64,000 nucleotides of DNA from NCBI GenBank assembly GCA_965229545.1, contig OZ245887.1, positions 1-64,000 of the forward strand. Reading direction: 5' to 3'. Position 1 is the first letter of the stretch; each line of letters begins with the position of its first letter. Positions 1 through 9,212 of this stretch are shown piece after piece. Source of the DNA: Megaera sp965229545. Its GTDB lineage: Bacteria > Pseudomonadota > Alphaproteobacteria > Rickettsiales > Rickettsiaceae. The position numbers and the translations under genes were made by a program. The notes beneath the pieces were generated by a model, which was given only the letters and a program-made list of their open reading frames with translations, searched no databases and was not told where the DNA came from.

Positions 1-696
1 AGAGATAAAGGAATAGAAGGAGTTGTTATAAAACTAGGAAGGAATTTTACCGATATACAATTTGCTGATAATAATTTGATTGTGGCAGGGGCTGGATGTT
101 TAAATTCTAGTTTAGCTAAATTTTGTTTGGCCAAAGCAATTACCGGATTTGAATTTCTTATTGGTATTCCTGGAACAGTAGGAGGAGGTGTGGCGATGAA
201 TGCCGGTTCTTATGGCTGTGAATTTAAAGATATAGTTGCTTCTGTTGAGGTATTAGATAAAAAAGGTAATTTAATAATAGTACCTATAGATCAGATTGGT
301 TTTTCCTACAGAGCTAATTCTTTACCAACAGATTTGATTTTTACTAGGGTTTTTTTTAAGGCGCAAAACAAGGAAGATATAAACAAAATAAAACAAAAAA
401 TGGAAGAGATAAGTGCTATTAGGAACTCTTCGCAACCGGTTAGCGAAAAAACAGGTGGTAGTACTTTTGCTAATCCAGAAGGGTTTAGAGCTTGGGAACT
501 GATAGATAGAGCCGGGTTACGCAGGGCAAGGGTAGGGGGGGCGTGTATATCAGAAATGCACTGTAACTTCATGATTAATGATAATAATGCTACTGCTGCT
601 GATATGGAAAATTTAGGCGAATTAGTAAGGCAAAAAGTTAAGGGAAATAGCGGTATAGAATTACAATGGGAAATTAAAAGAATAGGTAGAGAATAG
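1..696 (+). CDS. murB: UDP-N-acetylmuramate dehydrogenase MurB (5' end outside window)
   Basis: Reduces UDP-GlcNAc-enolpyruvate to UDP-MurNAc with NADPH and FAD in the cytoplasmic stage of peptidoglycan synthesis. The frame is open from base 1, so the N-terminal part of the FAD domain lies upstream. Visible family marks are the FAD-binding stretch IPGTVGGGVAMNAGSYG, the YR pair in FSYRANS, the GGSTFANPEG segment carrying the catalytic serine, and the C-terminal GIELQWEIKRIG with the catalytic glutamate. An internal TTG at 76 could be mistaken for a start, but the residues before it (GVVIKLGRNFTDI) are typical MurB. It is followed after 8 bases by ddl, the usual rickettsial order, so co-transcription is likely. 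Confidence 0.95.
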   Translation, partial: RDKGIEGVVIKLGRNFTDIQFADNNLIVAGAGCLNSSLAKFCLAKAITGFEFLIGIPGTVGGGVAMNAGSYGCEFKDIVASVEVLDKKGNLIIVPIDQIGFSYRANSLPTDLIFTRVFFKAQNKEDINKIKQKMEEISAIRNSSQPVSEKTGGSTFANPEGFRAWELIDRAGLRRARVGGACISEMHCNFMINDNNATAADMENLGELVRQKVKGNSGIELQWEIKRIGRE

Positions 697-704
697 ATAG
701 GCAT

Positions 705-1763
705 ATGGCTAACGGAAATTTTAAAACTGTATATAAAGAAAAATCTCTTATTGTTGAATTTGATTCGCTCAGCAAGTTAGGTGATATGAAATTAATTGAT
801 TTTGTTAAGCTTCAAGGTAAATCTATAGAAAATTTTGTAGCTAAAAAAAATACTATAAAAAAGCACGTAGTAGTAATTGGCGGTGGGATGTCTGCAGAAC
901 GCGAAGTTTCCTACATGTCCTCAAATGGTATTGTTAGATCAATTATTGAACTTGGTCATCACGTAACCTTTGTAGATATGGGAGCCGATATTGCTGTACT
1001 ATTGTTAAACTTAAAACCTGATGTTGTTTACAATGCATTGCACGGTACTTATGGAGAAGACGGTTGCCTTCCAGGCCTTCTTAATATAATGCGTATCCCT
1101 TATACCGGTCCTGGGGTTTTGGCTTCGGCAATTGCTTTAAACAAAAGGAAGTCTTACGAGATTTTTCGATCTACCGGAATCCAGATACCAGAAAGTAAAC
1201 TTATCAAGAAATCAGATGGTTATACCAAAGACCCTATAAAACGCCCTTATGTTATCAAACCTCTTTCCCAAGGATCAAGTGTCGGAGTTCAAGTTGTATT
1301 TCCTGAAGATATTTTTTCCTTTAGCGATTATGATTTTCCATATGGTGATAAAATTCTAATAGAGGAATATATACAAGGTAGGGAAATGCAAGTTGCAGTA
1401 CTAAACGGTAGAGCAATAGGTGTCCTTGAAATAAAACTATTGAAGAATAAACGTTTCTATGATTATGAAACAAAATATACTGAAGGTTTTGCCGAGCATC
1501 TTCTACCTGCGCCGGTGTCATTGGAAATGTATAATAATATCAAAGCCTTAGCTAAAAAGGCTTGTAGTGTCCTTGATTGTGTTACCGGTATGATAAGGGT
1601 TGAGATGATATATTCCTCTAAAAAAAATGAATTATATATGTTAGAGGTTAATACTCATCCTGGTATGACACCATTATCTATTTGCCCAGAAATTGCTACA
1701 TTGGAAAATATGTCTTATAAAGATCTTGTTAAGGAAATACTTGAGGAAGCAAAATTTGAATAA
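705..1763 (+). CDS. ddl: D-alanine--D-alanine ligase
   Basis: ATP-grasp enzyme joining two D-alanines for the peptidoglycan stem peptide. The Ddl core starts near residue 54 (HVVVIGGGMSAEREVS). The HGTYGEDGCLPGLL loop, the KPLSQGSSVGV ATP-grasp loop, KYTEGFAEHL and the Mg-binding EVNTHPGMTPLS end are all present. The roughly 50 residues in front of the core are longer than in most Ddl proteins; this may be a real rickettsial extension or an upstream start choice, and I see no better in-frame ATG close to the core. The stop overlaps the ftsQ start by one base (TAATG), which suggests translational coupling. Confidence 0.95.
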   Translation: MANGNFKTVYKEKSLIVEFDSLSKLGDMKLIDFVKLQGKSIENFVAKKNTIKKHVVVIGGGMSAEREVSYMSSNGIVRSIIELGHHVTFVDMGADIAVLLLNLKPDVVYNALHGTYGEDGCLPGLLNIMRIPYTGPGVLASAIALNKRKSYEIFRSTGIQIPESKLIKKSDGYTKDPIKRPYVIKPLSQGSSVGVQVVFPEDIFSFSDYDFPYGDKILIEEYIQGREMQVAVLNGRAIGVLEIKLLKNKRFYDYETKYTEGFAEHLLPAPVSLEMYNNIKALAKKACSVLDCVTGMIRVEMIYSSKKNELYMLEVNTHPGMTPLSICPEIATLENMSYKDLVKEILEEAKFE

Positions 1764-2554
1764 TGGCTAAAAAGAGTAAAAATAACAAGGTAACAATAAG
1801 TATAAAAAGGCGCTTAAGTCTATATTATTTACGTTTTATAACTCTAATCAAGATTACAATATTATTAACCTTTGCGCTTCTATTATTTACCGATTTATTA
1901 AATAAGCCTAAACAAAAGTTACTTGACATTTTTGTGGATAAAACCGCTGAAGCTGGATTAGTTTTTAAGCATTTGGTTATTGAAGGACAAGTAAATATAA
2001 CGGAAAAAGAGATCATAGAAGCAATAGGGGCTGACTATGGCATACCAGTGTATTCATTAAATATAAACGATATCCGAAAAAGAATCGAAGATAATTCTTG
2101 GGTAAAAATGGCCTTAGTGGAAAGAAAGTTACCGGATACGTTATTTGTATCAATTGTGGAGAGGATACCAATTACTATTTGGCAATTTAAACAAAAATTA
2201 TACCTAATTGATGAAGAAGGTAATCGAATCAGCTCACAAAATATAGAAAAATTTGGCGATTTAATACACGTTGTAGGTCAAGATGCAAATGTCTACGCTC
2301 GCAGCCTATGTGAAGATTTAGAGAAGCATCCTTCTTTGGCAAAAAAAGTTGTTTCTGCTGTACGTTATGGTCAAAGAAGGTGGGATTTAAACCTAGAACA
2401 GAAAATAAACGTTAAAATGCCAGAAAAAGGCTTTCAAGAGGCGTATGATTACCTAAATTCATTAAATAAAGAAGGTAAGCTTTTTGACCAAAACTATAAG
2501 GTAATTAACTTAAAAGATCCAGGTAAGTATTATATTGAAAAACATGAAATGTAA
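1763..2554 (+). CDS. ftsQ: cell division protein FtsQ
   Basis: Bitopic divisome protein linking FtsB/FtsL to the cytoplasmic division ring. There is a basic cytoplasmic N-terminus, one membrane segment around residues 27-48 (ITILLTFALLLFTDLL), and a periplasmic POTRA domain near 68-140 (HLVIEGQVNITEKEI...LPDTLFVSIVERIP), followed by the FtsQ beta domain. The length of 263 aa is normal. It starts within the ddl stop codon. In Rickettsia ftsA normally follows, but here an IS256-type element begins 13 bases after the stop, so the downstream division genes have been displaced or lost. Confidence 0.93.
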   Translation: MAKKSKNNKVTISIKRRLSLYYLRFITLIKITILLTFALLLFTDLLNKPKQKLLDIFVDKTAEAGLVFKHLVIEGQVNITEKEIIEAIGADYGIPVYSLNINDIRKRIEDNSWVKMALVERKLPDTLFVSIVERIPITIWQFKQKLYLIDEEGNRISSQNIEKFGDLIHVVGQDANVYARSLCEDLEKHPSLAKKVVSAVRYGQRRWDLNLEQKINVKMPEKGFQEAYDYLNSLNKEGKLFDQNYKVINLKDPGKYYIEKHEM

Positions 2555-2566
2555 TTTTGTGCTCTA

Positions 2567-3937
2567 GAGTCAATCATTTATTTTGTGTAAGTTGTTGTAT
2601 TTTTTAATTCTAGTAAATCATGCCTAAAATCCCCGCATAAAATTTTAAATTGATTCAATGCCAAAGACCAATTTTTAATCGGCATGGTCCATTTTTTGGC
2701 AGCATTTTTTAGAGCCAAAAATACGATTTTTAAAATAGACTTATCATCTGGAAAAACCCCTTTATTGTTGATGATTTTTCTGATTTGACGATTTATCGAT
2801 TCTATCGCATTGGTAGTATAAATTACCCACCTAATCTCATCAGGAAAAGCAAAAAGAGGAATAATCCCGCTCCAATTCCTTTGCCAAATATCAGAGATCA
2901 CAGGATATTTATTATCTCATTTAGCAGCAAACGATTTTAGCTCCAGATATCCTATTTCTTCGCTGTTTGCAGTGTAAATCCTTTTAAGATCCGCTGTGAC
3001 CGCTTTTAAATCCTTATAAGAAACATATTTTACAGAATTCCTCGCCATATGTACTATACAGAGTTGTACAATCGTATTAGGATAAATGCTATTTATGGCT
3101 TCAGGAAAGCCTTTTAATCCATCAACGCATGCTACATATATCTGTTTTATCCCTCTGTTCTTTAGCTCAGTTACAACCTGCATCCAAAACTTGGAACCTT
3201 CATTTTTACCGACCCAGATCCCCAGTAATTCCTTTTTCCCTTCCATGTTAACACCTATTGCAAGATATACCGCTTTGTTAATTACTGTATGATTATCCCT
3301 TGCTTTAACGTGTATGCAATCCAAATATAATATTGGATATACATCGTCTAGGGACCTGTTTTGCCATGTAGTAACTTCTTCTATTACTCCGTCAGTGACA
3401 GTTGATATAAGGTCCTTGGAAATATTGGTCTGGTATATCTCCTCTAAATGGCTATGTATCTCACTGACAGTCATCCCTCTTGCATATAGTGAAATCACTT
3501 TATCATCAAAACCACTAAATCTCCTAACTCCTTCAGGAATCAATTGAGGTTCAAATTCTCCTTCCCTGTCCCCTTGAAACATCTACGGTAATCTGATGAC
3601 CGTCGTCATCTATAATCGTTTTTTCATAACTGCCGTTGCGACGATTATTATCGCTCTTGATTATCTTACTATGTTTAGAATAACCTAGATCGTGTTCTAA
3701 TTCACTTTCAAGAATTCTCTCTACTATTTGCTTTTTAAGTTTATTAAATAATCCACCCGCGACCAAATAATTCAGATGGATCTGCTTTTGATAGTAATTC
3801 TTCGACTAATTTAGTATTTATATCTACTTCTTTTTCTGCTAATTTTTTAGCCATTTTTTCCTCTGTATTTAAGTTGCTTTTTTATAGTATCTTCTACTAT
3901 ATCCTTTTGCAACTTACACAAACTATATGACAGACTC
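2567..3937 (-). mobile_element. IS256-type element, copy A (complete ends, 8-bp target repeat)
   Basis: A 1371-bp element. Both ends start GAGTC and share the inner motif TGTGTAAGTTG in inverted orientation, giving imperfect terminal repeats of about 28 bp. It is flanked by GTGCTCTA (2559-2566) and GTGCTCTT (3938-3945), an 8-bp duplication with one mismatch, as expected for IS256-family insertion. It is the only one of the seven copies here whose two flanks match. Related copies lie at 8331, 9213, 29379, 42988, 45802 and 60702. Confidence 0.93.
2578..3854 (-). pseudogene. IS256-family (MULE-type) transposase, multiply frame-broken (copy A)
   Basis: The family is recognised from the mutator-type DDE core: LYLDCIHVKARD (first Asp), VACVDGLKGFPEAI (second Asp) and YTTNAIESINRQIRK (Glu). 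The reading frame is split into a 37-codon start piece beginning MAKKLAEKEV at 3854, a middle piece (3551-3766, FNKLKKQIVERIL...) and the catalytic piece (2917-3582, then 2578-2901). Removing one G from each of two G-runs, at the LFGRG/GLFNKL joint and at the VDVSR/DREGEFEP joint, would restore one continuous protein. This copy also has a TGA in place of a Trp near 2919 (AAK*DNKYPVI). Confidence 0.88.
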
Positions 3938-4058
3938 GTGCTCTTTCTTGAATCCACTCTTATAAAGATTATCCTTTTGTTTTTATTTTTAATTTTTACT
4001 ATTGAATTGCAATTTTTGCAAAAAATCTATACTCTCCACCCTAATAATTTTAACATTA
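3938..4058 (+). other. short remnant of an interrupted reading frame between two IS elements
   Basis: If IS256 copy A and one target repeat are removed, an ATG at 2544 inside the ftsQ tail opens a frame that runs without a stop through this stretch up to the IS630 insertion at 4059. It would encode about 47 residues with a strongly hydrophobic stretch (LIKIILLFLFLIFTIEL). It does not look like the start of FtsA, which has a conserved actin-fold DIGS motif. It may be the membrane N-terminus of a lost protein, or chance. Confidence 0.3.
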
Positions 4059-5190
4059 TTATTCTGGCCTTTAAATATTGAACATTATATAGTAGCATAA
4101 GCTATTTCTTTCTTTTTAAAATAATTTTGAATTTTTATACCATTAAACTGAATTTGTGTTAAATAGGACCGTACATTAATTGTTAAATCTTTTACTGATT
4201 TTAGTACTCGAAAATTATTGAAGTTAGCTTTGACATCTTGGTTTACAAGTTCTTGTGGATTCATATCAGGACAATATGATGGTAAATAAAATAATTCTAG
4301 CTTGTCCTTATGTCTTTCTACATAAGCTTTTACCTTTTTACTGTGATGCACTCTATGATTATCTAATATCAAAAATATTTTCTGCTTAATTTGTCTGATC
4401 AGTCTACCTAAAAATTCAATACACTTTTTGCTGGTAAAATTATCTTCAAATACCATCCAGTTCATAAACCCTTGCGGACTAATAGCAGCTAGCATATTAC
4501 ATTTAAATCTTGAACCACTTCTCTTGATTGCTGGGGTCTTGCCTTTAAGACCATATGTTTTACCTCGATTATCTGTTGATTGTATCCCCATTTCATCTCC
4601 CCAATAAATTCTAGCACTTTCTTTCATTGCACGAGACTTAATTTCTGGATATGTGACTGTTAACCATTCTTTTATCTTCTCTGGATTACGTTGATAGGCT
4701 GATTTAATTGGTTTTTGAGACGTAAAACCCAATCTATTCATAATTTTTCTTATAGAACGCCTGTTATACTGATAAAGGTAATTGGATTCTATATATTCTT
4801 GTACCACTTTACTATTCCATAACGTATAATCCATTCCCAATTCATCAGGTGTATGTGATAAAATTTTAGATTTTAATTCCTCTTCTTGATTTTTACTGAT
4901 TTTAGATCCTGTTCCTACCTTTACTCCTAGCTTCTTATAGCGAAAGCTTTCTTCCTTATAAATTTTGTACTCTTTAAGATATTTCCATATAGAACTCCTA
5001 GAAAACCCAAAGGTAATAGATGCTTGTTTCTTGCTTATTCCATGTATAACTATTGCTTCCACTACTTTCTTTCTTAATATCTTGAGATCGCTTGGTGATA
5101 ATTTTTTATTAGACATTTTGTTATTACTCTTGATACAATATCATTGTATCATTTCTCTAATATTAGTTCAATATTTAAAGGCCGGAGTAA
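4059..5190 (-). mobile_element. IS630-family element, 1132 bp, copy a
   Basis: The terminal inverted repeats are 25 bp (TTACTCYGGCCTTTAAATAT then TGAAC) and the element sits after a TA at 4057-4058 with another TA at 5191-5192, the IS630/Tc1-type target duplication. The left tip here reads TTATTC instead of TTACTC. Its right side abuts a truncated second IS630 end (5193-5303). Seven further 1132-bp-type copies occur in the window. Confidence 0.93.
4085..5116 (-). CDS. IS630-family transposase (copy a)
   Basis: A 343-residue single-frame transposase of the IS630/Tc1-mariner DDE superfamily. The N-terminal 60 residues form helix-turn-helix DNA-binding units (KKQASITFGFSRSSIWKYL), followed by a winged-helix region (NRRSIRKIMNRLGFTSQKP). 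The catalytic triad is visible as IYWGDEMGIQ (Asp), FLILDNHRVHHSK (Asp) and LPSYCPDMNPQE (Glu). Compared with the other copies it has KKLGVKV for KKRGVKV, KKVVEA for KKAVEA, and ANFNNF for ANSNNF. Its frame and triad are intact, so it may be active. Confidence 0.93.
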   Translation of the reverse strand: MSNKKLSPSDLKILRKKVVEAIVIHGISKKQASITFGFSRSSIWKYLKEYKIYKEESFRYKKLGVKVGTGSKISKNQEEELKSKILSHTPDELGMDYTLWNSKVVQEYIESNYLYQYNRRSIRKIMNRLGFTSQKPIKSAYQRNPEKIKEWLTVTYPEIKSRAMKESARIYWGDEMGIQSTDNRGKTYGLKGKTPAIKRSGSRFKCNMLAAISPQGFMNWMVFEDNFTSKKCIEFLGRLIRQIKQKIFLILDNHRVHHSKKVKAYVERHKDKLELFYLPSYCPDMNPQELVNQDVKANFNNFRVLKSVKDLTINVRSYLTQIQFNGIKIQNYFKKKEIAYATI

Positions 5191-5192
5191 TA

Positions 5193-5303
5193 TCTTGAGA
5201 TCGCTTGGTGATAATTTTTTATTAGACATTTTGTTATTACTCTTGATACAATATCATTATATCATTTCTCTAATGTTAGTTCAATATTTAAAGGCCGGAG
5301 TAA
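5193..5303 (-). repeat. truncated IS630 terminal fragment (111 bp)
   Basis: Repeats the last part of copy a, from the internal TATCTTGAG site to the terminal GAGTAA, in the same orientation, and ends at a TA (5304-5305) just before plsC. The junction with copy a lies exactly on an internal TA of IS630. This fits one IS630 having inserted inside another, with everything to the left of it then lost. Confidence 0.88.
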
Positions 5304-5309
5304 TATATC

Positions 5310-6068
5310 ATGTTTTGGCGAATAAGAGTTCTTGCTTTTTATTTTACACTAAGCTTGTTTGCTGTAATAATGGCCCTTTTCTTGTGCCTGCCTGTGTATT
5401 TCTTAAAATTGGGTTATAATGCACGGTATAAAATTGCCGAAATTTTTTCACGTATTTTTATATTTTTGGCAAAGCTTTTATGCGGTATAAAATATCAAGT
5501 AACTGGAATAGATAAATTACCTCATGATGGAAAACCTTATATAGTTCTCGCTAATCATCAGTCATTTTGGGAAAATCTCTTTATGCAATTGATTATTCCC
5601 AAACATTCATGGGTTCTTAAGAAGGAATTATTTGATATGCCGGTATTTGGTTGGGGTCTAAGAATGCTTAATCCTGTTGCTATAGATAGAAGTAATAGCC
5701 GCTCAGTACTTCAGATACTAACTGAAGGGCAAAAAAAAATAGAACAGGGATTGCATCTGATAATGTTCCCAGAAGGAGGTACGGTTAAAATAGACAGAAA
5801 TGTTAAGTTTAAGCCGAGTGCCGCTAAGCTGGCAATTAATGCAAATGTTCCTATAGTATTAATAGTGCATAACTCCGGTGTTTTTTGGCCAAAAGGGTTT
5901 TGGTTTAAACAACCTGGTTTGATTTCTATAAGAATTTTAGAAGTTATTAGCACCAAGAAGTATCAAGATCACGATGTAAGGACACTTACCGATTATATTG
6001 AAGAGAGAATTAATAAAGAAAAAGAAATATTGGTCAGGCTAGCAGAAACTAATCAATTCTTGTCCTAA
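5310..6068 (+). CDS. plsC: 1-acyl-sn-glycerol-3-phosphate acyltransferase
   Basis: Makes phosphatidic acid from lysophosphatidic acid at the inner membrane. There is an N-terminal hydrophobic segment (residues 5-28). The acyltransferase block I appears as ANHQSFWENLF, with H-x4-E where most homologues have H-x4-D; from memory this variant is seen in rickettsial PlsC. Block III is FPEGGTVKIDRNVKFKPSAAK and block IV is NVPIVLIVHNSG. The length of 252 aa is normal. The ATG lies only five bases after an IS630 target site, so the native promoter or an upstream gene has probably been replaced by IS sequence. Confidence 0.92.
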   Translation: MFWRIRVLAFYFTLSLFAVIMALFLCLPVYFLKLGYNARYKIAEIFSRIFIFLAKLLCGIKYQVTGIDKLPHDGKPYIVLANHQSFWENLFMQLIIPKHSWVLKKELFDMPVFGWGLRMLNPVAIDRSNSRSVLQILTEGQKKIEQGLHLIMFPEGGTVKIDRNVKFKPSAAKLAINANVPIVLIVHNSGVFWPKGFWFKQPGLISIRILEVISTKKYQDHDVRTLTDYIEERINKEKEILVRLAETNQFLS

Positions 6069-6350
6069 TTTCTTAATAATTTTGCTGTAATCTCACTCTT
6101 AAGTACTAACACTCTGATATTTTGTCATTTTTCAGATAATAAAAAATTTCTTATATTACTCGGAAATATCCCGCAGGATACAATTATTATATCTTTCAAT
6201 TTTTGATCTAAAAATATAACACTAAAAAACAAGCATAGCGTCATTAATTTTATTCAATTTATCTATTGATTTATTTTAATATTATTATATTTTGCTTACA
6301 AAAGACAAATATTTCAAAAGCTATAATGTATAGTAATAAATAGGGATATT

Positions 6351-7748
6351 ATGAAACTGACAGAAAAAGTATTATCGGAGCTTGCAACAAATTATGTGTA
6401 CTTGAAAGAATTAGACTTAGACTTAGCTAATACGCAACAAATAAGGCAATTTTTAAAAGCGATTAAAAAGGGGAATAGTAGTTTAGAGACGTTAAAATTG
6501 ACTCTCAATAATTATGAAGATGAAACTGATGAAGCACTATCAATTGGTGATCAACTAGTATTAACCACTTTTGGAGAACTTTTAGGCAACAACAAGATAT
6601 CTTCCCTTAAATCATTACATATTAAGGGTTTAATACATTATAACCCATCTAGCTGGCAAAGCTTCATGCAAGGGGTTGCTAAAAACCTAACCTTGCAAGG
6701 TTTAAATATTTTCACCGGTACCCGTCCTTTAAATGACGATGATTGTATCCCAGTTGCCGAAATGTTAAAAGTCAATAAAACCTTAAAATGTCTAGAAATT
6801 AATTATGAAGCTGATCTTGGGATATTTGGAGAGAAAGTGGTCAATACTTTAAGTGATGCGTTGCACACTAATAAAACAATTGAATCTTTTATATTGCCAG
6901 GTGCATTTAATCAACAAGAAGCTTCACCTCAAGGAAAAACTGCATTACTAGATTTTGTAGAGCGTCTAAAATTTAATACAGTTCTTAAACATATAGATAT
7001 AATCGGACATGCTGTGTTGAATCATAGTTATGGTTATGTTGATGCTTATAGTAGCATTTTAACGAGTGATGTCATATTTGCTATTGATGATATGCTCCGT
7101 TGTAATAAAATTTTAAAAAGCCTGACCTTAGATCAATATACTGGCGCTATCCAATCAATAGGACTTTTAGTCGAAGCATTAAAGTATAATAAAACTTTGT
7201 TATCAATAAAACATTCTACCAGTTATGGTGAGTGTTTTACTTATCAACAGGATATATATGACTATACTATAGAACATCCTGATGTTAGAGAATACCTTTT
7301 TCTCAAAAAACAAATGGAATGGTATTTGCAGCGGAATAAAAGCCTTTATAAAAAATCTGTTAAGTTTTTCAAGGAACAGAGCAATCTATTAGATCTAAAT
7401 AGTAATTTACATTGGCTGAAATGGTTTCAAGTATGCGATAAGAGTATTTTTGCTATGATTACACTCAAATCGGAGTTAGGAAGGGACTATAAGCATTTGA
7501 GTAATAAGTTAGTCTATACTATATCGGATGCAGATAACTATTGTCTGATTACCGGAATTAGTAAAGAGTACTCCTTTGCTAGTCCATTAAAAAAATTATA
7601 TTTGCCAAAACGTACTTTTTGCGAAAAGGTATTAGAATATTTAGGTCCTGATTATTTGTGGGTACCGCATAATAACACTGAAAGTATCATGGAAGAGTTT
7701 TTTACACGCAAAAAACTTTTATTATTTCAGAAGCGGGAACAGTATTAA
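6351..7748 (+). CDS. leucine-rich-repeat protein (RNase-inhibitor type), frame ends early
   Basis: Not a known enzyme. It shows repeated LRR units of ribonuclease-inhibitor type: MLKVNKTLKCLEIN (139-152), ALHTNKTIESFILP (170-183), RLKFNTVLKHIDII (205-218), MLRCNKILKSLTLD (248-261), ALKYNKTLLSIKHS (276-289). The second half (about 300-455) has no repeats I recognise. There is no signal peptide or membrane segment. LRR proteins in intracellular bacteria often bind host proteins, so an effector role is possible but is inference. The stop at 7746 seems to come from a frameshift, because the -1 frame continues without a stop to 8215 (next entry). A GGGATATT-type ribosome site precedes the ATG. Confidence 0.75.
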   Translation: MKLTEKVLSELATNYVYLKELDLDLANTQQIRQFLKAIKKGNSSLETLKLTLNNYEDETDEALSIGDQLVLTTFGELLGNNKISSLKSLHIKGLIHYNPSSWQSFMQGVAKNLTLQGLNIFTGTRPLNDDDCIPVAEMLKVNKTLKCLEINYEADLGIFGEKVVNTLSDALHTNKTIESFILPGAFNQQEASPQGKTALLDFVERLKFNTVLKHIDIIGHAVLNHSYGYVDAYSSILTSDVIFAIDDMLRCNKILKSLTLDQYTGAIQSIGLLVEALKYNKTLLSIKHSTSYGECFTYQQDIYDYTIEHPDVREYLFLKKQMEWYLQRNKSLYKKSVKFFKEQSNLLDLNSNLHWLKWFQVCDKSIFAMITLKSELGRDYKHLSNKLVYTISDADNYCLITGISKEYSFASPLKKLYLPKRTFCEKVLEYLGPDYLWVPHNNTESIMEEFFTRKKLLLFQKREQY

Positions 7749-8215
7749 ATATTCTCAGAATACAGGGAGTAAAAATACCAGATACAATTTACGATAAAAT
7801 CACAAAATTTGATGTAAAAATATTAAACATTATTAAAGGTTATTTATCTATTATTCAGTGGAGCTTCAAAAGCAAGCCCGAAATTAGTATTGTAGAAGAT
7901 AAACCAATCACTCTTAAACCTAAACCACTTACTAAAAGGAAAAAGCCTGAAAAGGAAAAAATTGCCTTAGATAAAGAATATGGTAGCTTAAATAAGTTTT
8001 TTGATTCAGGTTTTAGCAGCAGTAGTGACCACATACAAAAAAAAGTTAAACCTGCTAAAGAAGATAGCACTCATCATTCTAAAGAAATAGAAAACCCCGA
8101 TAACCTTTTAGGTCTAACTAGTAGTGTTCCAGGCGGTAGTGATAGCATGATTAGTTTAAGTGGTGAATCTGTCAGCAGTTCTTTAACTAGTAATTCTATT
8201 GATACAGTAGATTAA
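7720..8215 (+). pseudogene. displaced C-terminal tail of the LRR protein
   Basis: The -1 frame relative to the LRR gene is open from around the A6/T6 runs near 7700-7720 and continues for about 160 residues: first an ordinary stretch (SEAGTVLNILRIQGVKIPDT), then a Lys/Pro-rich linker (KPKPLTKRKKPEKEK) and a Ser-rich acidic end (SVSSSLTSNSIDTVD). It has no start codon of its own. One added base in the homopolymers would fuse it to the LRR part, giving a protein of about 620 residues with a disordered tail. Frameshift decay, slippage, or a sequencing error in a homopolymer are all possible. Confidence 0.65.
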
Positions 8216-8279
8216 AAATAGTTATAAAGGTAAAGAAAACTTTATATAGCAATTAACTAGCTAGTTAAATATGAGAATA

Positions 8280-8330
8280 TTAGCTCATATGATAACCGCC
8301 ATTGATAGATAGGGTCTCACCGGTAATAAA
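8280..8330 (-). pseudogene. phaB: phaB C-terminal fragment
   Basis: Encodes FITGETLSINGGYHMS then stop, the conserved end of acetoacetyl-CoA reductases (ITGxTLSINGG). It is cut off by IS256 copy B at 8331. The rest of the gene lies at 12289-12765 and 14201-14303 in the same orientation. About 40 residues between VPSS (middle piece) and FITG are missing, so the IS cluster also deleted host DNA. Confidence 0.88.
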
Positions 8331-9212
8331 GAGTCTGTCATATAGTTTGTGTAAGTTGCAAAAGGATATAGTAGAAGATACTATAAAAAAGCAACTTAAA
8401 TACAGAGGAAAAAATGGCTAAAAAATTAGCAGAAAAAGAAGTAGATATAAATACTAAATTAGTCGAAGAATTACTATCAAAAGCAGATCCATCTGAATTA
8501 TTTGGTCGCGGGTGGATTATTTAATAAACTTAAAAAGCAAATAGTAGAGAGAATTCTTGAAAGTGAATTAGAGCACGATCTAGGTTATTCTAAACATAGT
8601 AAGATAATCAAGAGCGATAATAATCGTCGCAACGGCAGTTATGAAAAAACGATTATAGATGACGACGGTCATCAGATTACCGTAGATGTTTCAAGGGGAC
8701 AGGGAAGGAGAATTTGAACCTCAATTGATTCCTGAAGGAGTTAGGAGATTTAGTGGTTTTGATGATAAAGTGATTTCACTATATGCAAGAGGGATGACTG
8801 TCAGTGAGATACAGGGCCATTTAGAGGAGATATACCAGACCAATATTTCCAAGGACCTTATATCAACTGTCACTGACGGAGTAATAGAAGAAGTTACTAC
8901 ATGGCAAAACAGGTCCCTAGACGATGTATATCCAACATTATATTTGGATTGCATACACGTTAAAGCAAGGGATAATCATACAGTAATTAACAAAGCGGTA
9001 TATCTTGCAATAGGTGTTAACATGGAAGGGAAAAAGGAATTACTGGGGATCTGGGTCGGTAAAAATGAAGGTTCCAAGTTTTGGATGCGGGTTGTAACTG
9101 AGCTAAAGAACAGAGGGATAAAACAGATATATGTAGCATGCGTTGATGGATTAAAAGGCTTTCCTGAAGCCATAAATAGCATTTATCCTAATACGATTGT
9201 ACAACTCTGTAT
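8331..9212 (+). mobile_element. IS256-type element, copy B, 3'-truncated
   Basis: Begins with the GAGTCTGTCATATAG end and carries the transposase start (ATG 8414) through the catalytic Asp region, then stops at CTCTGTAT where copy C begins head-on. It has the shared frame breaks and the substitution IQGHLEE, which is also seen in D, E, F and G but not in A or C. Confidence 0.9.

Noticed and set aside
5144..5419. 91-codon plus-strand frame running from the IS630 end into plsC
   Set aside because: It is the reverse strand of IS630 terminal DNA fused to plsC out of frame; similar frames appear at every minus-strand IS630 copy.
8721..8954. 77-codon minus-strand frame MQSKYNVGYTSSRDLF repeated in all IS256 copies
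   Set aside because: It is the antisense of the transposase catalytic region, conserved only because the copies are recent.
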